Source of the DNA: Siphonodentalium dalli
Lineage: Eukaryota; Mollusca; Scaphopoda; Gadilida; Siphonodentaliidae
Length of the DNA: 64,000 nucleotides
NCBI GenBank assembly: GCA_032622095.1
Contig: CP136063.1
Location: 70,721,980-70,785,979, forward strand
Reading direction: 5' to 3'
Shown here: positions 35,701 through 45,629 of the stretch, in pieces
Numbering within the stretch: position 1 is the first letter of the stretch
Layout: every line of letters starts with the position of its first letter
Program-made: the position numbers and the translations under genes
Notes under the pieces: model-generated
Database searches by the model: none
What the model saw: only the letters and a program-made list of their open reading frames with translations
Told to the model about the DNA's origin: nothing

Positions 35701-38298
35701 TTGAGCAGTTATTTCCCTTTTGTTAAGATAAGTGCGGCCAAGTTTTCTTAAGGTTTCCTTTGCACTTGTGTTGCCTTCCTCGGCTTCTTTTTTAGTTCGA
35801 CTCAACAATGTACTCATATAACTTTCATTTTTGGATACATAGCTGACAACATAGCAGATGCAGCTGTAAACATCTGTGACATATTGAATGTCCATGTTCG
35901 CATTCCAACATCTCAGGAGACCTGAATTGTACTGATTGGTCCAAATGGATCTTGGCGATCGCTTCAAGATAATACTGTTCTTGTCAGACATGACATCAAG
36001 AATAGTCTCAAACTCATCCTGAGTAATTTGAGCCTTCTCAAACAGCTGATTGCATGAAGAGATGCAATTGTTTTTATCCAACAGTAGTTTCCCAAGGGTT
36101 TCAACTATCTGTTTTGCTCTAGCTATCATATCTGAATCTCTTGGTTGATCTTTGTCAGATGGTCTCAATAAGAATGTTCGCTTTGATGCCGGCCTTGGAA
36201 AATAGAACCGACACTTTGTACCCTTTTTGCGACATGAATCAGTGTGTTTCTTACTATGTTGCTGAACATGAGTAACTATTTCGTGGAGCTCAGGGTCTGC
36301 CCCCTCATCAGGTATCTCACATGCAATATATCTATCAATAAACTCAATCACCAATGCATCATCATTGATGTTAAAATGTGGAGCATTGTATATCCAAAAT
36401 ACACAGTGCCAGTGTTTGGCACCTCTTGAGGAGTCTTCTTGTCTATAGAAGAAGTCTTTCACAACACCTATAGGTGCAGCATCAGATTTTATTATTTTAT
36501 TCAGAAATGTTCTGAACCTGTGTTCAAGCATCCTGCACACAGTCACTGGATTAGATCTCAGTATCTTACATTTTTCAGACCAATCAAGTTCGATGAATTT
36601 ACGAGTATCGCCTCGCTGTATCAATATTGATGTGATAATTTCTGGCCATCGAAATTCTGCAGTTGAAAATGAGCAGAAAAATGTTGGAATACCAATCTGT
36701 CTGACCATTGCAAACAAATCCTTTTGGACATTTTGCCAGTATGCTGGTGTACCAGGTATTGACTTCATGAATTTGAAAACCTGGTCTGATTTCAATAATG
36801 CAGCCATTCTTTCAGTATCTTTCAATACTTCTGCTGTTATTTCATCGCCTTCGGATGTTATTGCGTTCCCTTTTCTACAGACAATTGATATCTGAGAAAG
36901 AACTTTATTTAGATCAGATAGGTACTGGCTTAAAAATACGAAGTTAATATCTTCGGCAAATCTATTGTCAGCATTCATCAATCTCATGTTGAAATATCTA
37001 CCGAGTGTTAATCGTTCAGATCTGTCTTCTTCATGTGTGTTTTTACCACGAGGAAACTGTACTGGGAATGCTTGACATTCAATTCCCTTTGCTCTCAATA
37101 TTTGGAGAGGATTATTCCCTTCAGCCGGTGCTAGATTAATAATGTCATCAGTTGTATTATCTAATACAAACTGTTCCATATCATCTGGTTGTAAACATGT
37201 TTCTGATGGAAAAGCACTATTTTGAGCAACCATTTCATCTTCAGAATCAGTCTCATCTTCTGAATTTGTCTCCAGATCAGTATTTTCATTTGAATCTTCA
37301 CACCAATCCTCATCAATTATGACATCGCTGAACCACTTATTCTCTCGCTTGAGGAATGTTAGAGCTTTATACAGTTTCTCAGGATTCACTTGCTCATATT
37401 CATAATAACCTTCATAGCACAATTTTCTCTTCAATCTGACACGAAGTAATGAACTTGTGTTCTCTTGTCTAGGTAATCTATTTGTTGTCTTTTTAAGATC
37501 AGATGGCACACACACGACAGGCCCTTTAAGTCCCTGTTGGCCTCCTTTTGGAAGCTTAAGCATTTTGAAGAATGGTATTACTGGTGCTATCAGATGCCTC
37601 TCTAAGCTATTCAGACAAGCAAGTTCCTCAGGAATATTTTCCAGACTCATGTTATTGTAATGAGATTCGGCTGGGATTTTGCCCTTGATAATTTTGTTGT
37701 GGCATGTAATACATATCCACTGTTTGAAGCAAGGCATTTCAGAGTATGGACAATCATTTCTGCATCCCTTAGTGCACTCATGCACATATTTCCTCGAGAT
37801 GCAATTGTCAGCAATATCAGCTATGTCTGAACCTTTCTCTTCATATATTTCCAGGTTACATTTCTTCACCTGATTTGCGAAGAATATTCGTTCACAGCAA
37901 GAACATACATATTCTGGCCCATGAGAAATCTCATCTCTAAAATTCTTCAGAACATTGAGGTAGACAGAGCTCAAAGTTTTTTCTATTGATTTCTTAATCG
38001 TGTATTTCTTTTTGTTCTTATTTAGGAGTCTTTGTCTGAACTTAATATCTCTTCTATATCTGGCTTTACAAGCCAATATCAGTTTTTTTCTGTAAACGTT
38101 GTTACGAGCATATCTTTTTTTGCCACTAATGATTTTCTGTTGTCTGTATGAAAGATTGTCTGCATATCTATTTGCTTTATATTTAAATATCTTTGTTCTG
38201 TATATGCTATCTGAGTCATACTTTCTCTTTTTGTATTTCCTCATATTTTCTCTGTGCTTCTCATTTTCTCGGTATTTCAGGACAGAATACTTTTTCAC
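32770..38298 (-). CDS. Helentron (Helitron2) Rep/helicase/endonuclease protein
   Basis: 1842 codons on the minus strand. Domains in order: a basic repeat region (about 1-105); a Cys-rich region (CSCCERIFF about residue 131 to CITCHNK about 205); an acidic linker; and a Helitron-like Rep nuclease (about 425-900). The Rep has the HUH motif HWH at about 629-631 and the two catalytic-type tyrosines CYVVSYVSK at about 816 and 820. Then come a PIF1-family helicase (Walker A GGAGVGKSH about 1175, VDEVSM, GDFYQLPPV, CTIHKVQG and YVALSRVTSLNGL about 1567) and a C-terminal endonuclease/exonuclease/phosphatase domain (LTETWL, GDFNQN about 1770, LIDHVY about 1803). Together these make a complete rolling-circle transposase of the Helentron class. 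The frame opens after a TAA with no ATG: the first in-frame candidates are GTG at 38298 and an ATG at codon 19. It overlaps the upstream protease ORF in another frame. All key motifs look intact. Confidence 0.95.
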   Translation of the reverse strand: MKKYSVLKYRENEKHRENMRKYKKRKYDSDSIYRTKIFKYKANRYADNLSYRQQKIISGKKRYARNNVYRKKLILACKARYRRDIKFRQRLLNKNKKKYTIKKSIEKTLSSVYLNVLKNFRDEISHGPEYVCSCCERIFFANQVKKCNLEIYEEKGSDIADIADNCISRKYVHECTKGCRNDCPYSEMPCFKQWICITCHNKIIKGKIPAESHYNNMSLENIPEELACLNSLERHLIAPVIPFFKMLKLPKGGQQGLKGPVVCVPSDLKKTTNRLPRQENTSSLLRVRLKRKLCYEGYYEYEQVNPEKLYKALTFLKRENKWFSDVIIDEDWCEDSNENTDLETNSEDETDSEDEMVAQNSAFPSETCLQPDDMEQFVLDNTTDDIINLAPAEGNNPLQILRAKGIECQAFPVQFPRGKNTHEEDRSERLTLGRYFNMRLMNADNRFAEDINFVFLSQYLSDLNKVLSQISIVCRKGNAITSEGDEITAEVLKDTERMAALLKSDQVFKFMKSIPGTPAYWQNVQKDLFAMVRQIGIPTFFCSFSTAEFRWPEIITSILIQRGDTRKFIELDWSEKCKILRSNPVTVCRMLEHRFRTFLNKIIKSDAAPIGVVKDFFYRQEDSSRGAKHWHCVFWIYNAPHFNINDDALVIEFIDRYIACEIPDEGADPELHEIVTHVQQHSKKHTDSCRKKGTKCRFYFPRPASKRTFLLRPSDKDQPRDSDMIARAKQIVETLGKLLLDKNNCISSCNQLFEKAQITQDEFETILDVMSDKNSIILKRSPRSIWTNQYNSGLLRCWNANMDIQYVTDVYSCICYVVSYVSKNESYMSTLLSRTKKEAEEGNTSAKETLRKLGRTYLNKREITAQESIFRVCNLSMKECSRKVQFVPVGENPTRMSLPLKYINVNTSNIWMTNLVDRYKERPAMNEFDSMSLATFCSQYRVLAKSQVPKGADNVKDSDITETVFRLQNNLGYIQKRTRSEDAILKFPRYPKSNVPENFYHGILQLYLPHRYDEQLKPTPFILFSDFYENGHVKLSGSNLTQSVKSIVDSNREAFEPRANDIENAQEVMKNVDMEDAWAKLCPESELEKLEMKGKVTSTVKDDENLDCENEFALGTSSDGPSSEKADLKYTKEEILPLLRSMNEQQRTLFYEIRSWCLDIVQGAQSKVPIHLFLTGGAGVGKSHLIKCLYYEMTRLLSQVAVNPDDKTVLLMAPTGTAAHNIKGSTLHSTFSIPARLKIPIIRIPETRVSTMRCNFRSVLAIIVDEVSMISKRLLLYLHERLTQIKRSSDEVLFGGVTVILVGDFYQLPPVRVFNNQKLFVKTGDGEDIFNPTFEIAELTEIMRQKEDAVFAHMLNRCRIKEKSEQLDSEDKEIIASCFNKQIPDALHICCTKKKVNAYNKQVMNEKFAGNICECVAEDYVKSDNILRKRDKPYQNVQSALLPELQLAVGARVMLIRNLDLGQGLVNGSMGEIIEMRNMDSDDIKTKEIFVAFDDNSIGRDNKYPTSTGESAVKIVALEEYLETKVRTVRRQFPVMICYACTIHKVQGITVEKAVVTLDNVFAPGMSYVALSRVTSLNGLSIEGCNSENLSSKIYCDDTISKALEDMPKFIDDSPVMHGETNILLHNIQGLFAHFGDMRPDHRFSSMQCIALTETWLTTCQEQCDVLLWENHTFHHNSRHSSYDDSKSLFAKLKTQKYGGVGVYIHDNSQIRPFTLNITNLEYYSLIDLTHDLVIVVLYRTPKYDLSLFLNKLRELIQILSGYEHTLVLGDFNQNLNKTESSSICRIFESVGYRQLVGECTTEGGTLIDHVYAKTALRITASVTPTYYSYHEAVTVCISSTT

Positions 38299-40637
38299 AC
38301 CAGCTCTGATTTATCATTATTTTTATACTTGGCAATAGAGAATATTCTGACATAATTTTTATGCTCATCATCATGCTTATATCGTGCAATTGAGTAGTTT
38401 TTCACTGCCCTTCTATGTTTATCATCATGTTTATATTTCTGGGATGAGGAACTCTTTTTCAAACTTTTATACAATGGATCATTCTCATATTTCCTCTTCA
38501 ACAAATCAGCCATATAATCCTTCCTATTAGTAGGATTATTTTTTGTTGTGTGCATTTTTATGTGAGTGAAATTTGATGTTTTTCTTTTCCTTTTTTTCAG
38601 TTTTTTACCTGGTTTCACAGATTCATCTTCTGTCGGATTGTTTCGATTAGGTACAATTGGTTCATTGTCAAATGCTCTATCTGAAGTCAGAACAACATTG
38701 TAGTGTGTGCCATTAATGTTATGCAAGTAGATGGCTTGGGAGCATGATTTTCTAATAATATCAAAATCTTTCGGTGGATATTTCACCCATGATGAGTTGT
38801 ATGTAAATATGTCAATGTTCAGTAAATCGCAAACAGCAAGTATTTCTACTTCAGTTGCCCATGTCCCTTCAAGTCTCATCCCTGAATTATCAATATATTG
38901 AACAGCATCACAAACTCCAGGACGAAGCCACTGTTGAAATTTCTCATTTTTACCAAGGATGTGTGTGATGACAGATTGTCTGATATCAACATGATATTTT
39001 TCTGTACCAGTTAGAGCATAAGAAATAGCTCTGAAAAAGCAATTTCCATCTCCATATATTTTCCTTGTTTTAAAATTTCCCTTTAATTCTTTGCAGCTCT
39101 CGTACATTATTGGTTTTTCAACAGACAGTCCAAATGATTTACATGCATCAGCTTGTTGCTGACCAGTAAGTGGATTAAACACGACAGTATCATTTCTTGA
39201 GTGGCCTATTATCTGAAGATCATCAATTTGATCACAAATTATCTCAAGATTCATGCCAATAAGTTCCCATATGGTCGAATCATAGTGATTCAGTGATACA
39301 AGTAGCTGGCCACAGTGGTGGCTAACAGCAGTCAAATCTTTGAACATCAAGAGAACACTTGTTCCATCTGGAGTCATCAATCCAAGGTTATCTCGGGAAT
39401 GAGAGTCGAATAAGAAAAAGTTATTTTCGGATTTCCCAAGAATCATTGTGTAACCCAGAAATGTTACAAAACAATAGTTTGCTGTCTGGAAGATTGAATT
39501 TAATGCCTCATGAATAGGAGGTAGAGCCAATCTATAAGCTTCTTCACTGGTGCAAAATATTCCTGCCTGAACAGGGGATTGCAGACTAATCTTGAATTTC
39601 TCATTGAAAACTTCATATTTTTTAGGAAGTTCTTCAATGCCAAGGTATGATGGAGCATGTCCCTCCCACTCAGGTTTGTATTCATGATTAGGATCAGGAT
39701 GTCTTAACTGAGAGTAAAGCTTTGTCCCTTGTTGTATGACAATATCCATATCATCTGCTTTCCATAATTTTATGTGTTTTACTTTTGATAATGCTGCTGC
39801 CATGAAGCAAGCTGCAGTACATTGTACACCACGATATTTGAATATCTTATCTCCTTGATGGTATCTGCCTTGTAATGTGCTGAAGGCTGATGAGTCACTC
39901 ATACTTATTTGACTACTGTCATTCACAAGAGAAATATTTTGAAGATGATCAACATTGTCATTTTGGTCAGTTATTGAGTCGGAGCAAGGAACCTCAATAT
40001 AGCTTGAGTCATATGTGACATTGAAGTTTCCATGAAATTCAATGTCAAGAGTATTTGTTGAACAAGGATCAACATTGTCATTTTGGTTAATTACTTTGTC
40101 AGAGGATTGAACTTTCATGCTGTTAGATACCATTATATCTTCAAGCAAAACTCTACATTTCTTAAGTTTCATTCCAGAAGGAATAATACACCTTATCTTT
40201 TCATTAGCATCTTGATCAATTTCATTTGTATTTTTCATGTTTGTATCATTTTTGTTATTTGTTTCATTTTTTTGGTAAAGTATATCATTTTGTTTTTCAA
40301 TGATTTCATGTTGTTTTTCAACAGGTTTTGGTTTGTTCGAGTCATTAGGTGCATTGCAGATTTTTGTCGTGCTCTTTTTAATCATGACTTGTGACTCATT
40401 TGTGGTTCTATTGCCATCACTATCCGCCTGCCTTTTCAAGTCTATGCGACCCGGCATTATTTGTGACGTGGATGGTTGACCGAGATTCACATGCATATTA
40501 TTGATATTTGAGCTATCATTTGACTCTGCATTCATTGCCCCTTTAACAGTTTCATTTTGACTCTTACGATTTTCAGTGGCAGTCTGCTTCTTCATTCTTC
40601 TCCGTTGCTCCACACTCTTCCCTCTCTTCTTAGGCAT
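38295..40637 (-). CDS. Helentron protease ORF: C76-like plus OTU cysteine protease domains
   Basis: I start it at ATG 40635-40637 (MPKKRGKS), giving 780 codons; an in-frame ATG at 40688 would add 17 hydrophobic residues. The N-terminal quarter is polar and Asn/Lys-rich. A first protease-like domain (residues about 255-440 from this start) has QGDKIFKYRGVQCTAACFMA, with a candidate nucleophile Cys, and LFDSHSRDNLG. This resembles the herpesvirus tegument-type (C76) deubiquitinase fold. A second domain (about 525-650) is a clear OTU protease: YGDGNCFFRA with the Asp and Cys, and the distal GTHYNVVL histidine. The C-terminus is a basic ~18-residue repeat (ARYKHDDEHK, AKYKNNDK) that continues in the next ORF. 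OTU domains are a known Helentron accessory. The gene stops with TGA at 38295-38297, overlapping the RepHel ORF. Confidence 0.9.
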   Translation of the reverse strand: MPKKRGKSVEQRRRMKKQTATENRKSQNETVKGAMNAESNDSSNINNMHVNLGQPSTSQIMPGRIDLKRQADSDGNRTTNESQVMIKKSTTKICNAPNDSNKPKPVEKQHEIIEKQNDILYQKNETNNKNDTNMKNTNEIDQDANEKIRCIIPSGMKLKKCRVLLEDIMVSNSMKVQSSDKVINQNDNVDPCSTNTLDIEFHGNFNVTYDSSYIEVPCSDSITDQNDNVDHLQNISLVNDSSQISMSDSSAFSTLQGRYHQGDKIFKYRGVQCTAACFMAAALSKVKHIKLWKADDMDIVIQQGTKLYSQLRHPDPNHEYKPEWEGHAPSYLGIEELPKKYEVFNEKFKISLQSPVQAGIFCTSEEAYRLALPPIHEALNSIFQTANYCFVTFLGYTMILGKSENNFFLFDSHSRDNLGLMTPDGTSVLLMFKDLTAVSHHCGQLLVSLNHYDSTIWELIGMNLEIICDQIDDLQIIGHSRNDTVVFNPLTGQQQADACKSFGLSVEKPIMYESCKELKGNFKTRKIYGDGNCFFRAISYALTGTEKYHVDIRQSVITHILGKNEKFQQWLRPGVCDAVQYIDNSGMRLEGTWATEVEILAVCDLLNIDIFTYNSSWVKYPPKDFDIIRKSCSQAIYLHNINGTHYNVVLTSDRAFDNEPIVPNRNNPTEDESVKPGKKLKKRKRKTSNFTHIKMHTTKNNPTNRKDYMADLLKRKYENDPLYKSLKKSSSSQKYKHDDKHRRAVKNYSIARYKHDDEHKNYVRIFSIAKYKNNDKSELV

Positions 40638-40969
40638 CTGAAATGAAAAAACATATATACACGTACCTGTCAGTAAGTAAAGCATCACATTTTATGCAGT
40701 TGTATTTACAGCATACAGAGAATATACAAGAAACATTTGTTTTCATTGGCTGAAATACTTTTTCCTGTAATGTGGAGTACAGTGTATCATGAAACTAACA
40801 ACAGTTACACATCAAAGATGATGTATTAACAAGACAGTCAAAGACTGGGGTCGCTCACCAGACTGCAAAGAGTGGCGAGACTGGGACTCTGGAGACCACA
40901 ATAGTCAGAACTTTTCATAATCACTTTGAAAGAAGTAGATTTAAACATGATATGTGGCTAGCGAGGCTT
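40638..40969 (-). other. 5' flank of the Helentron ORFs
   Basis: Upstream sequence without genes. A TTTTTTCATTTCAG directly precedes the chosen ATG and looks like a splice acceptor. A CAG|GTACGT only 29 bases further upstream would make an intron too short to be credible, so any real donor must lie further away. Confidence 0.4.
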
Positions 40970-41035
40970 CAGTAGTGTACAGTGGGTAATTTCAAGGTGG
41001 ATATCCAACTTTAAATTACCCACTGTTCACTACTG
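40970..41035. repeat. Hairpin upstream of the Helentron
   Basis: The arms 40970-40992 (CAGTAGTGTACAGTGGGTAA...) and 41013-41035 are reverse complements with one mismatch and a 20-base loop. They lie about 0.33 kb upstream of the protease ORF start. This could be the element's 5' boundary region or a separate small fold-back. A half-site, CTAGTAGTGCACAGTGG, occurs at about 44009. Confidence 0.8.
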
Positions 41036-41065
41036 ATCACCCCCCTTCTCCAGCCCAACAAGTCC

Positions 41066-41079
41066 CCCCCCCCCCCGAC
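41066..41079. repeat. Poly(C) tract
   Basis: About 14 consecutive C residues in AGTCCCC...GACAGG; simple sequence. Confidence 0.9.
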
Positions 41080-41319
41080 AGGGCTCCAGACTCCCAAGTC
41101 TTGGCACTCTTGGGTTGGAATTCACAACCGACATCTCAAACTTTCTCAATTTTTGAAAATTTCAATCTCACAAGCACCTTTTTATAAAACCATTTAGACA
41201 TGTTTGAAGCCCATTTATCCATGGACCCAAAACACCATACATATATGTCAGATTAATCAGTTAGGTAGTTCCAAGGAAGATGTTTTAATGAATTTGGTAT
41301 TTCAATGATTTTTTTTAAT

Positions 41320-42170
41320 CACAAAAGTGTTAACTCCCCATAGCCCCTGTCATTTCTTAACAGGTTGACCTGATGTTAACAAATCTGAATATCAGTCACT
41401 AAAGGATCCTCCATACTATATGTAAGCTAAATAGTCCAACCTCTCTTGAGAAGACAATTTAAGAATGACTATAGAGACATAGTTATGTCCCTGGTCCCAC
41501 CTTATTTAACCTGGTGACCACATCTGAATAAATTTGAATACCAGACACCAAAGAACCCTTCATACTAAATATCAGTAAAATAGACCTGATTGTCCTTGAG
41601 GTGGAAGCATGTTAAAATTTGTGGCGATTTCGGTCGAACAGTTTAACCCGAACTAGGAAAATATAGAATGTTACTGGTTGAAAAATCAAATCTACAGCCT
41701 CATTGCCCCCACCCAGGCACCTTAGAAATCAATATGAATCTATATATTATTATAGCAGTATCAAACAGCATACATACAGGTAGGGTGGTTGCCCTTATTT
41801 GAACAAATGTGAATCCCCATCTATGAGATCCATTCATCTAGAAATTTCAAACGGTAGATTTTAAGAGTTGAAGAAAACTGATTTTCCTCAAAAGTATCCT
41901 AAAAATGATCTCTCGTGTAGAAATCTGAACCCCACTCACCAAAGGACCCTCCATACCAAAAGCTAAATAGGCCTGATGGTTTTTGAAGAATTACTATGGA
42001 GAGAAAGACTTATGGCCCTGGCTTCTCACCTATATGACCTGATGAACTCGTTTGAACAAATCTGAATGTGAGTCAAAATATATAAACCCATTCGGGCTTT
42101 AATATGTATGTGGAGAAGAACAAAATTGATGGACGGATGGAGACATCCCACTAAAGGGTGAATTTAGTGC
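41320..42170 (+). repeat. Molluscan-type dispersed repeat (relative of 24780-25255)
   Basis: Several diverged sub-units share AACAAATCTGAA, CACCAAAG-ACCCT(T/C)CATAC, 'CTAAATAG-CC' and TTGAGAAGA. The final unit ends with GATGGACGGATGG. It is non-coding. Confidence 0.6.
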
Positions 42171-42530
42171 CGCAATCCTGTAAGGTGGGCTAGCATCACC
42201 AAATTCACCCTCTGCGGACCTCATTATGCTTAGGCCTCAACTGCTATGGGAGACATGGGAACAGATTTAAGTTGTCCAGTTAATTGGTGATGTGCACCCA
42301 TTGGGCACTTCAATTATCAATTTTATCTTCCGACAGCAAATTAGGGAAATATAGAAACTGAACAGAAGGGAAAAAGTAAGTAGAAATGTCAAGTTAAGAC
42401 CTTGTATACATGTACTTCCCTGAAGATGAGGCCTAAGCAGAATGAGGTCCCTGGAGAGTGTATTTGGCGATGCTAGCCTACTGTGCAGAGTAGCATCACT
42501 AAATTCACCCTCTGGGGACCTCATTCTGCA
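42143..42530. repeat. Set of inverted and direct copies of a ~50-bp sequence
   Basis: A copy at 42189-42240 (GCTAGCATCACCAAATTCACC...) is found inverted at 42427-42478 (GAGGCCTAAGCAGAATGAGG...) and again in direct orientation at 42490-42529. A shorter inverted relative (AGGGTGAATTTAGTG) is at 42156-42170. The arrangement is that of a small fold-back repeat with one extra arm. Confidence 0.75.
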
Positions 42531-42735
42531 AATGTCAGACATACAGCATTTTGTTTTAATATATGTTTTAATGATACACACAGAGCAGGACTGTTTACAC
42601 CTACCTGTTAGCCAGCTAGATAACATCTGAATTGATGACTGTTATTACTAGTAACTCTTTCTGTCTGGGGCCAATACCACACTCTATGGATGTTACAATG
42701 GTGTCAGTTTTTCTAATTAACTTTGTCTTGACTGC

Positions 42736-42826
42736 AGTGGGTGCAGGGGTGGTGCAGATTGGGAGGGGGGTGGTAGTGGGACAGGGGTGTGGAGGGATGA
42801 GGAGGGGAAGGGGTGGAATGTGGTGA
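42736..42826 (+). repeat. G-rich tract, potential G-quadruplexes
   Basis: The plus strand carries many G runs of three or more (GTGGGTGCAGGGGTGG, GGGAGGGGGGTGG, GGAGGGGAAGGGG) within 90 bases and nearly no C. Confidence 0.7.
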
Positions 42827-42939
42827 TTTGTGTCTAAAAAAAAATACAAAACATCAGGGGTTAAAATGAAAACAAAAATTTGTATTGATTCATTTTGAAT
42901 TTTGATTTGTTTTTTTTTAATTGAGCAAGGATTTAAATT

Positions 42940-43290
42940 TGAAAAAAAAAATTTAATTTTTTTTTAAGTTATGTTCCTGACACGGCCCCTATTTGACACA
43001 CTGACCCCATTTGAACAAATCTGAACCCCAGTCACACAAGGACCCACCATACAAAATATTAGCTAAATCGGCCTAATGATTCAAACAATTATTTAACAAA
43101 TACTCGCTGCAGGGTGTGCCAAAGGATTCAGATTTGAAATCCAAGATAGCTGCTGGCAGCCATGTTTTTAACAGATTAAAAAAAATAGATGGCTCCCATC
43201 TATAGGTCACACCAAATATCCATATAAAGTTTGGTGATGATGGGATGAGGGAGGTGGCGAAGGTAGGGTGTGCCAAAGAATTTAGTCTAA
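42940..43290 (+). repeat. Molluscan-type dispersed repeat fragment
   Basis: It contains TTATGTTCCTG, ATTTGAACAAATCTGAACCC and CACACAAGGACC, as in 24780-25255. This is followed by two copies of AGGGTGTGCCAAAG flanking a CACCAAATATCCATATAAAG phrase. Confidence 0.6.
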
Positions 43291-44057
43291 CCTGCTAAAA
43301 CAATGTCCAACATTGTGCAGTCTACTTGTAATTTGAAAATTAATTTTAGTTGCCAACAGTGATCTTTATTTATGATATACATGTACCTTCTCGATTAAAT
43401 AGTAAGGTATGTCCACAATTGTGTCTGATCAAATTTAACTTACAAATATCGGATAAAGAAAGTTGGAAATCAATATTTCCTATTTAATTTCTTAGCCTCT
43501 CGATGTAACATGACAAATAAAAGCAGGTTGTCTTTGTGAAGCATGTTCTAGTAATCATGGATATCAAGAGCACTGACACAGTGGCTAAATATGGCCTATT
43601 TCAAATTGCATTTCAGAAGGAATACATAACTTCTAGTACCAAGTTTGGTGGTGGCGATTAACAAACCCTAATGCAGTTAGTCAACATGTATCAGTAAGCA
43701 AATCCAAAGTGAAAAACACTGGTTAAAAAAGGCAGACCAACCAAAGATTGAGCTCAGCTTTTAATCTGGTTTGAAACATCTGCATAGAAAATATTCCATT
43801 CATTCATATTTTATTGAACATCCCAAACCTTTACACGAGCTGAAGACAAAACTGGATATCTATCTGAAACAGGCTCCCTTTGGGATACTTTATTCAGCAG
43901 TTGTGGCCTTCGCACACATGGCAAACAATTCCGGCTATTGTATATATACTTCTAAGAGACCCCAATGATTGTTAGGGAAATTAAGCAAACACAACATGCA
44001 TGGGAAGCCCTAGTAGTGCACAGTGGCAAGCCCCATAAGGTAACAGCAAATTTTATT
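43291..44057. other. No gene or clear repeat seen
   Basis: Nothing was recognised apart from the half-site of the 40970 hairpin at about 44009. Confidence 0.4.
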
Positions 44058-45629
44058 GGCTAAAACTAATAATAATAGTTATGGCAATTTCAATTGGTCT
44101 CAATTCCAAATAATAGTGATTGTTGGGAATTTTCTCCCAAATTAATAATCGTGCCGACACTATTATTTGGCATCTGGGAGTACTGGGTACACACTCTGCA
44201 ATTTCAATCACACCATCAACCATATATGGAATATTAGATCCTTCCAAGATCCAGACGTATGCAGCAACATTCAGCAATACTGCTGAAAACACATCGACAG
44301 CTTCAGGCATACACCACAAACCGCTACCATAGCGACACGGCTTATACTGGGTACACACCCAGCAATTGCTAGCAAAGCATTAAGCATATATGGGATATTC
44401 GATCTTTCCAAGATCCAGACGGCACTTCACGTTAGCTGAATAGGAATAACTATATGACACACCTTGTGAGCACATCAGCTTTGTTGATCAAAACTCAAAA
44501 CATTTCATTCATCAGCCGATAGTAAATCGGCTGCTGGTGCACTATCATGCGACAAGCGAATCCGCGAACAAGTACAGAATACAGAACATTAACTCGTTGA
44601 ATTCAGCGGACATCCTACCCGCATGTGGCATGTATATACTGACATACACAGCACCATTATAAAACACATCGACAGATTCAGGCATACGCCACAAACAGCT
44701 GTCATATCAATACCGCTTATATACTCCCAGGTGCCTAATAATCATGATTGCCTAATAATAGTGATTTGTGGGGATTTAGGCTGAAACTAATAATAGTTAT
44801 GGTAATTTCACTCTCTCAATTCAAAATAAGTGATTGTTTGGAATTTTCTCCAAAATTAAAAATCGTGCAGACACTATTATTTGGCACCCGAGAGTACTGG
44901 ATACACACACTGCAATTTCAATCACATCATCAACCATATATGGGATATTAGATCCTTCCAAGGTCCTGACGTATGCAGCATCATTCAGCAATACTGCTGA
45001 AAACACATCGACAGCTTCAGGCATACGCCACAAACAGCTATCATAGCAATACCGCGTATACTGGGTACACACCCTGCAATTTCAAGCATTTCATCAATCT
45101 AATATGCGATATTCGATCCTTCCAAGATCCAGACGGCACTTAACGTTAGCTGAATATGAATAACTATATAACACATCCCGTGAGCACATCAGCTTTGTTG
45201 GTCAAATCTCAAAACATTTTATCAAATCGGCTACAGGTGCATTATCATGTGACAAGCGAATCCGCGAAGAGTTATCATCGAATACAGAACATAACTGGTT
45301 GAATTCAGCAGACATCCTGCCCGCGTATGGCACGTATATATTGACATTTACAGCACCATTCAGCAATACTGCTGAAAACACATCGACAGCTTCAGACAGA
45401 TGCCACAAACAGCTATCATATCAATACCGCTAATATACTCTCAGGTGCTTAATAATCGTGATTGCATAATAATCGTGATGGCCTAATAATAGTGATGGGT
45501 TGGGATTTAGGCTGAAATTAATAATAGTTACATGTATTTGCAATTTCACTCTGTCTCAATTCCAACTAATAGTGATCGTTGGGAATTTGCTACAAAATTA
45601 ATCGTGCTGATATTATTATTTGGAACTCA

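Noticed and set aside
32770-38298. The large ORF as a cellular PIF1 helicase gene
   Set aside because: The HUH and Y-x3-Y Rep domain, Cys-rich region and C-terminal EEP nuclease in one intronless frame next to OTU/C76-like proteases are those of a Helentron.
38280-38310. Programmed -1 ribosomal frameshift between the two Helentron ORFs
   Set aside because: The junction CTGGTGTGAAAAAG contains no standard X-XXY-YYZ slippery heptamer. A two-base duplication explains it more simply, though comparison with other copies is decisive.
40638-40666. A 5' untranslated intron just upstream of the Helentron protease ATG (CAG|GTACGT ... TTTCAG|ATG)
   Set aside because: It would be only 29 bases long, too short for a metazoan intron.
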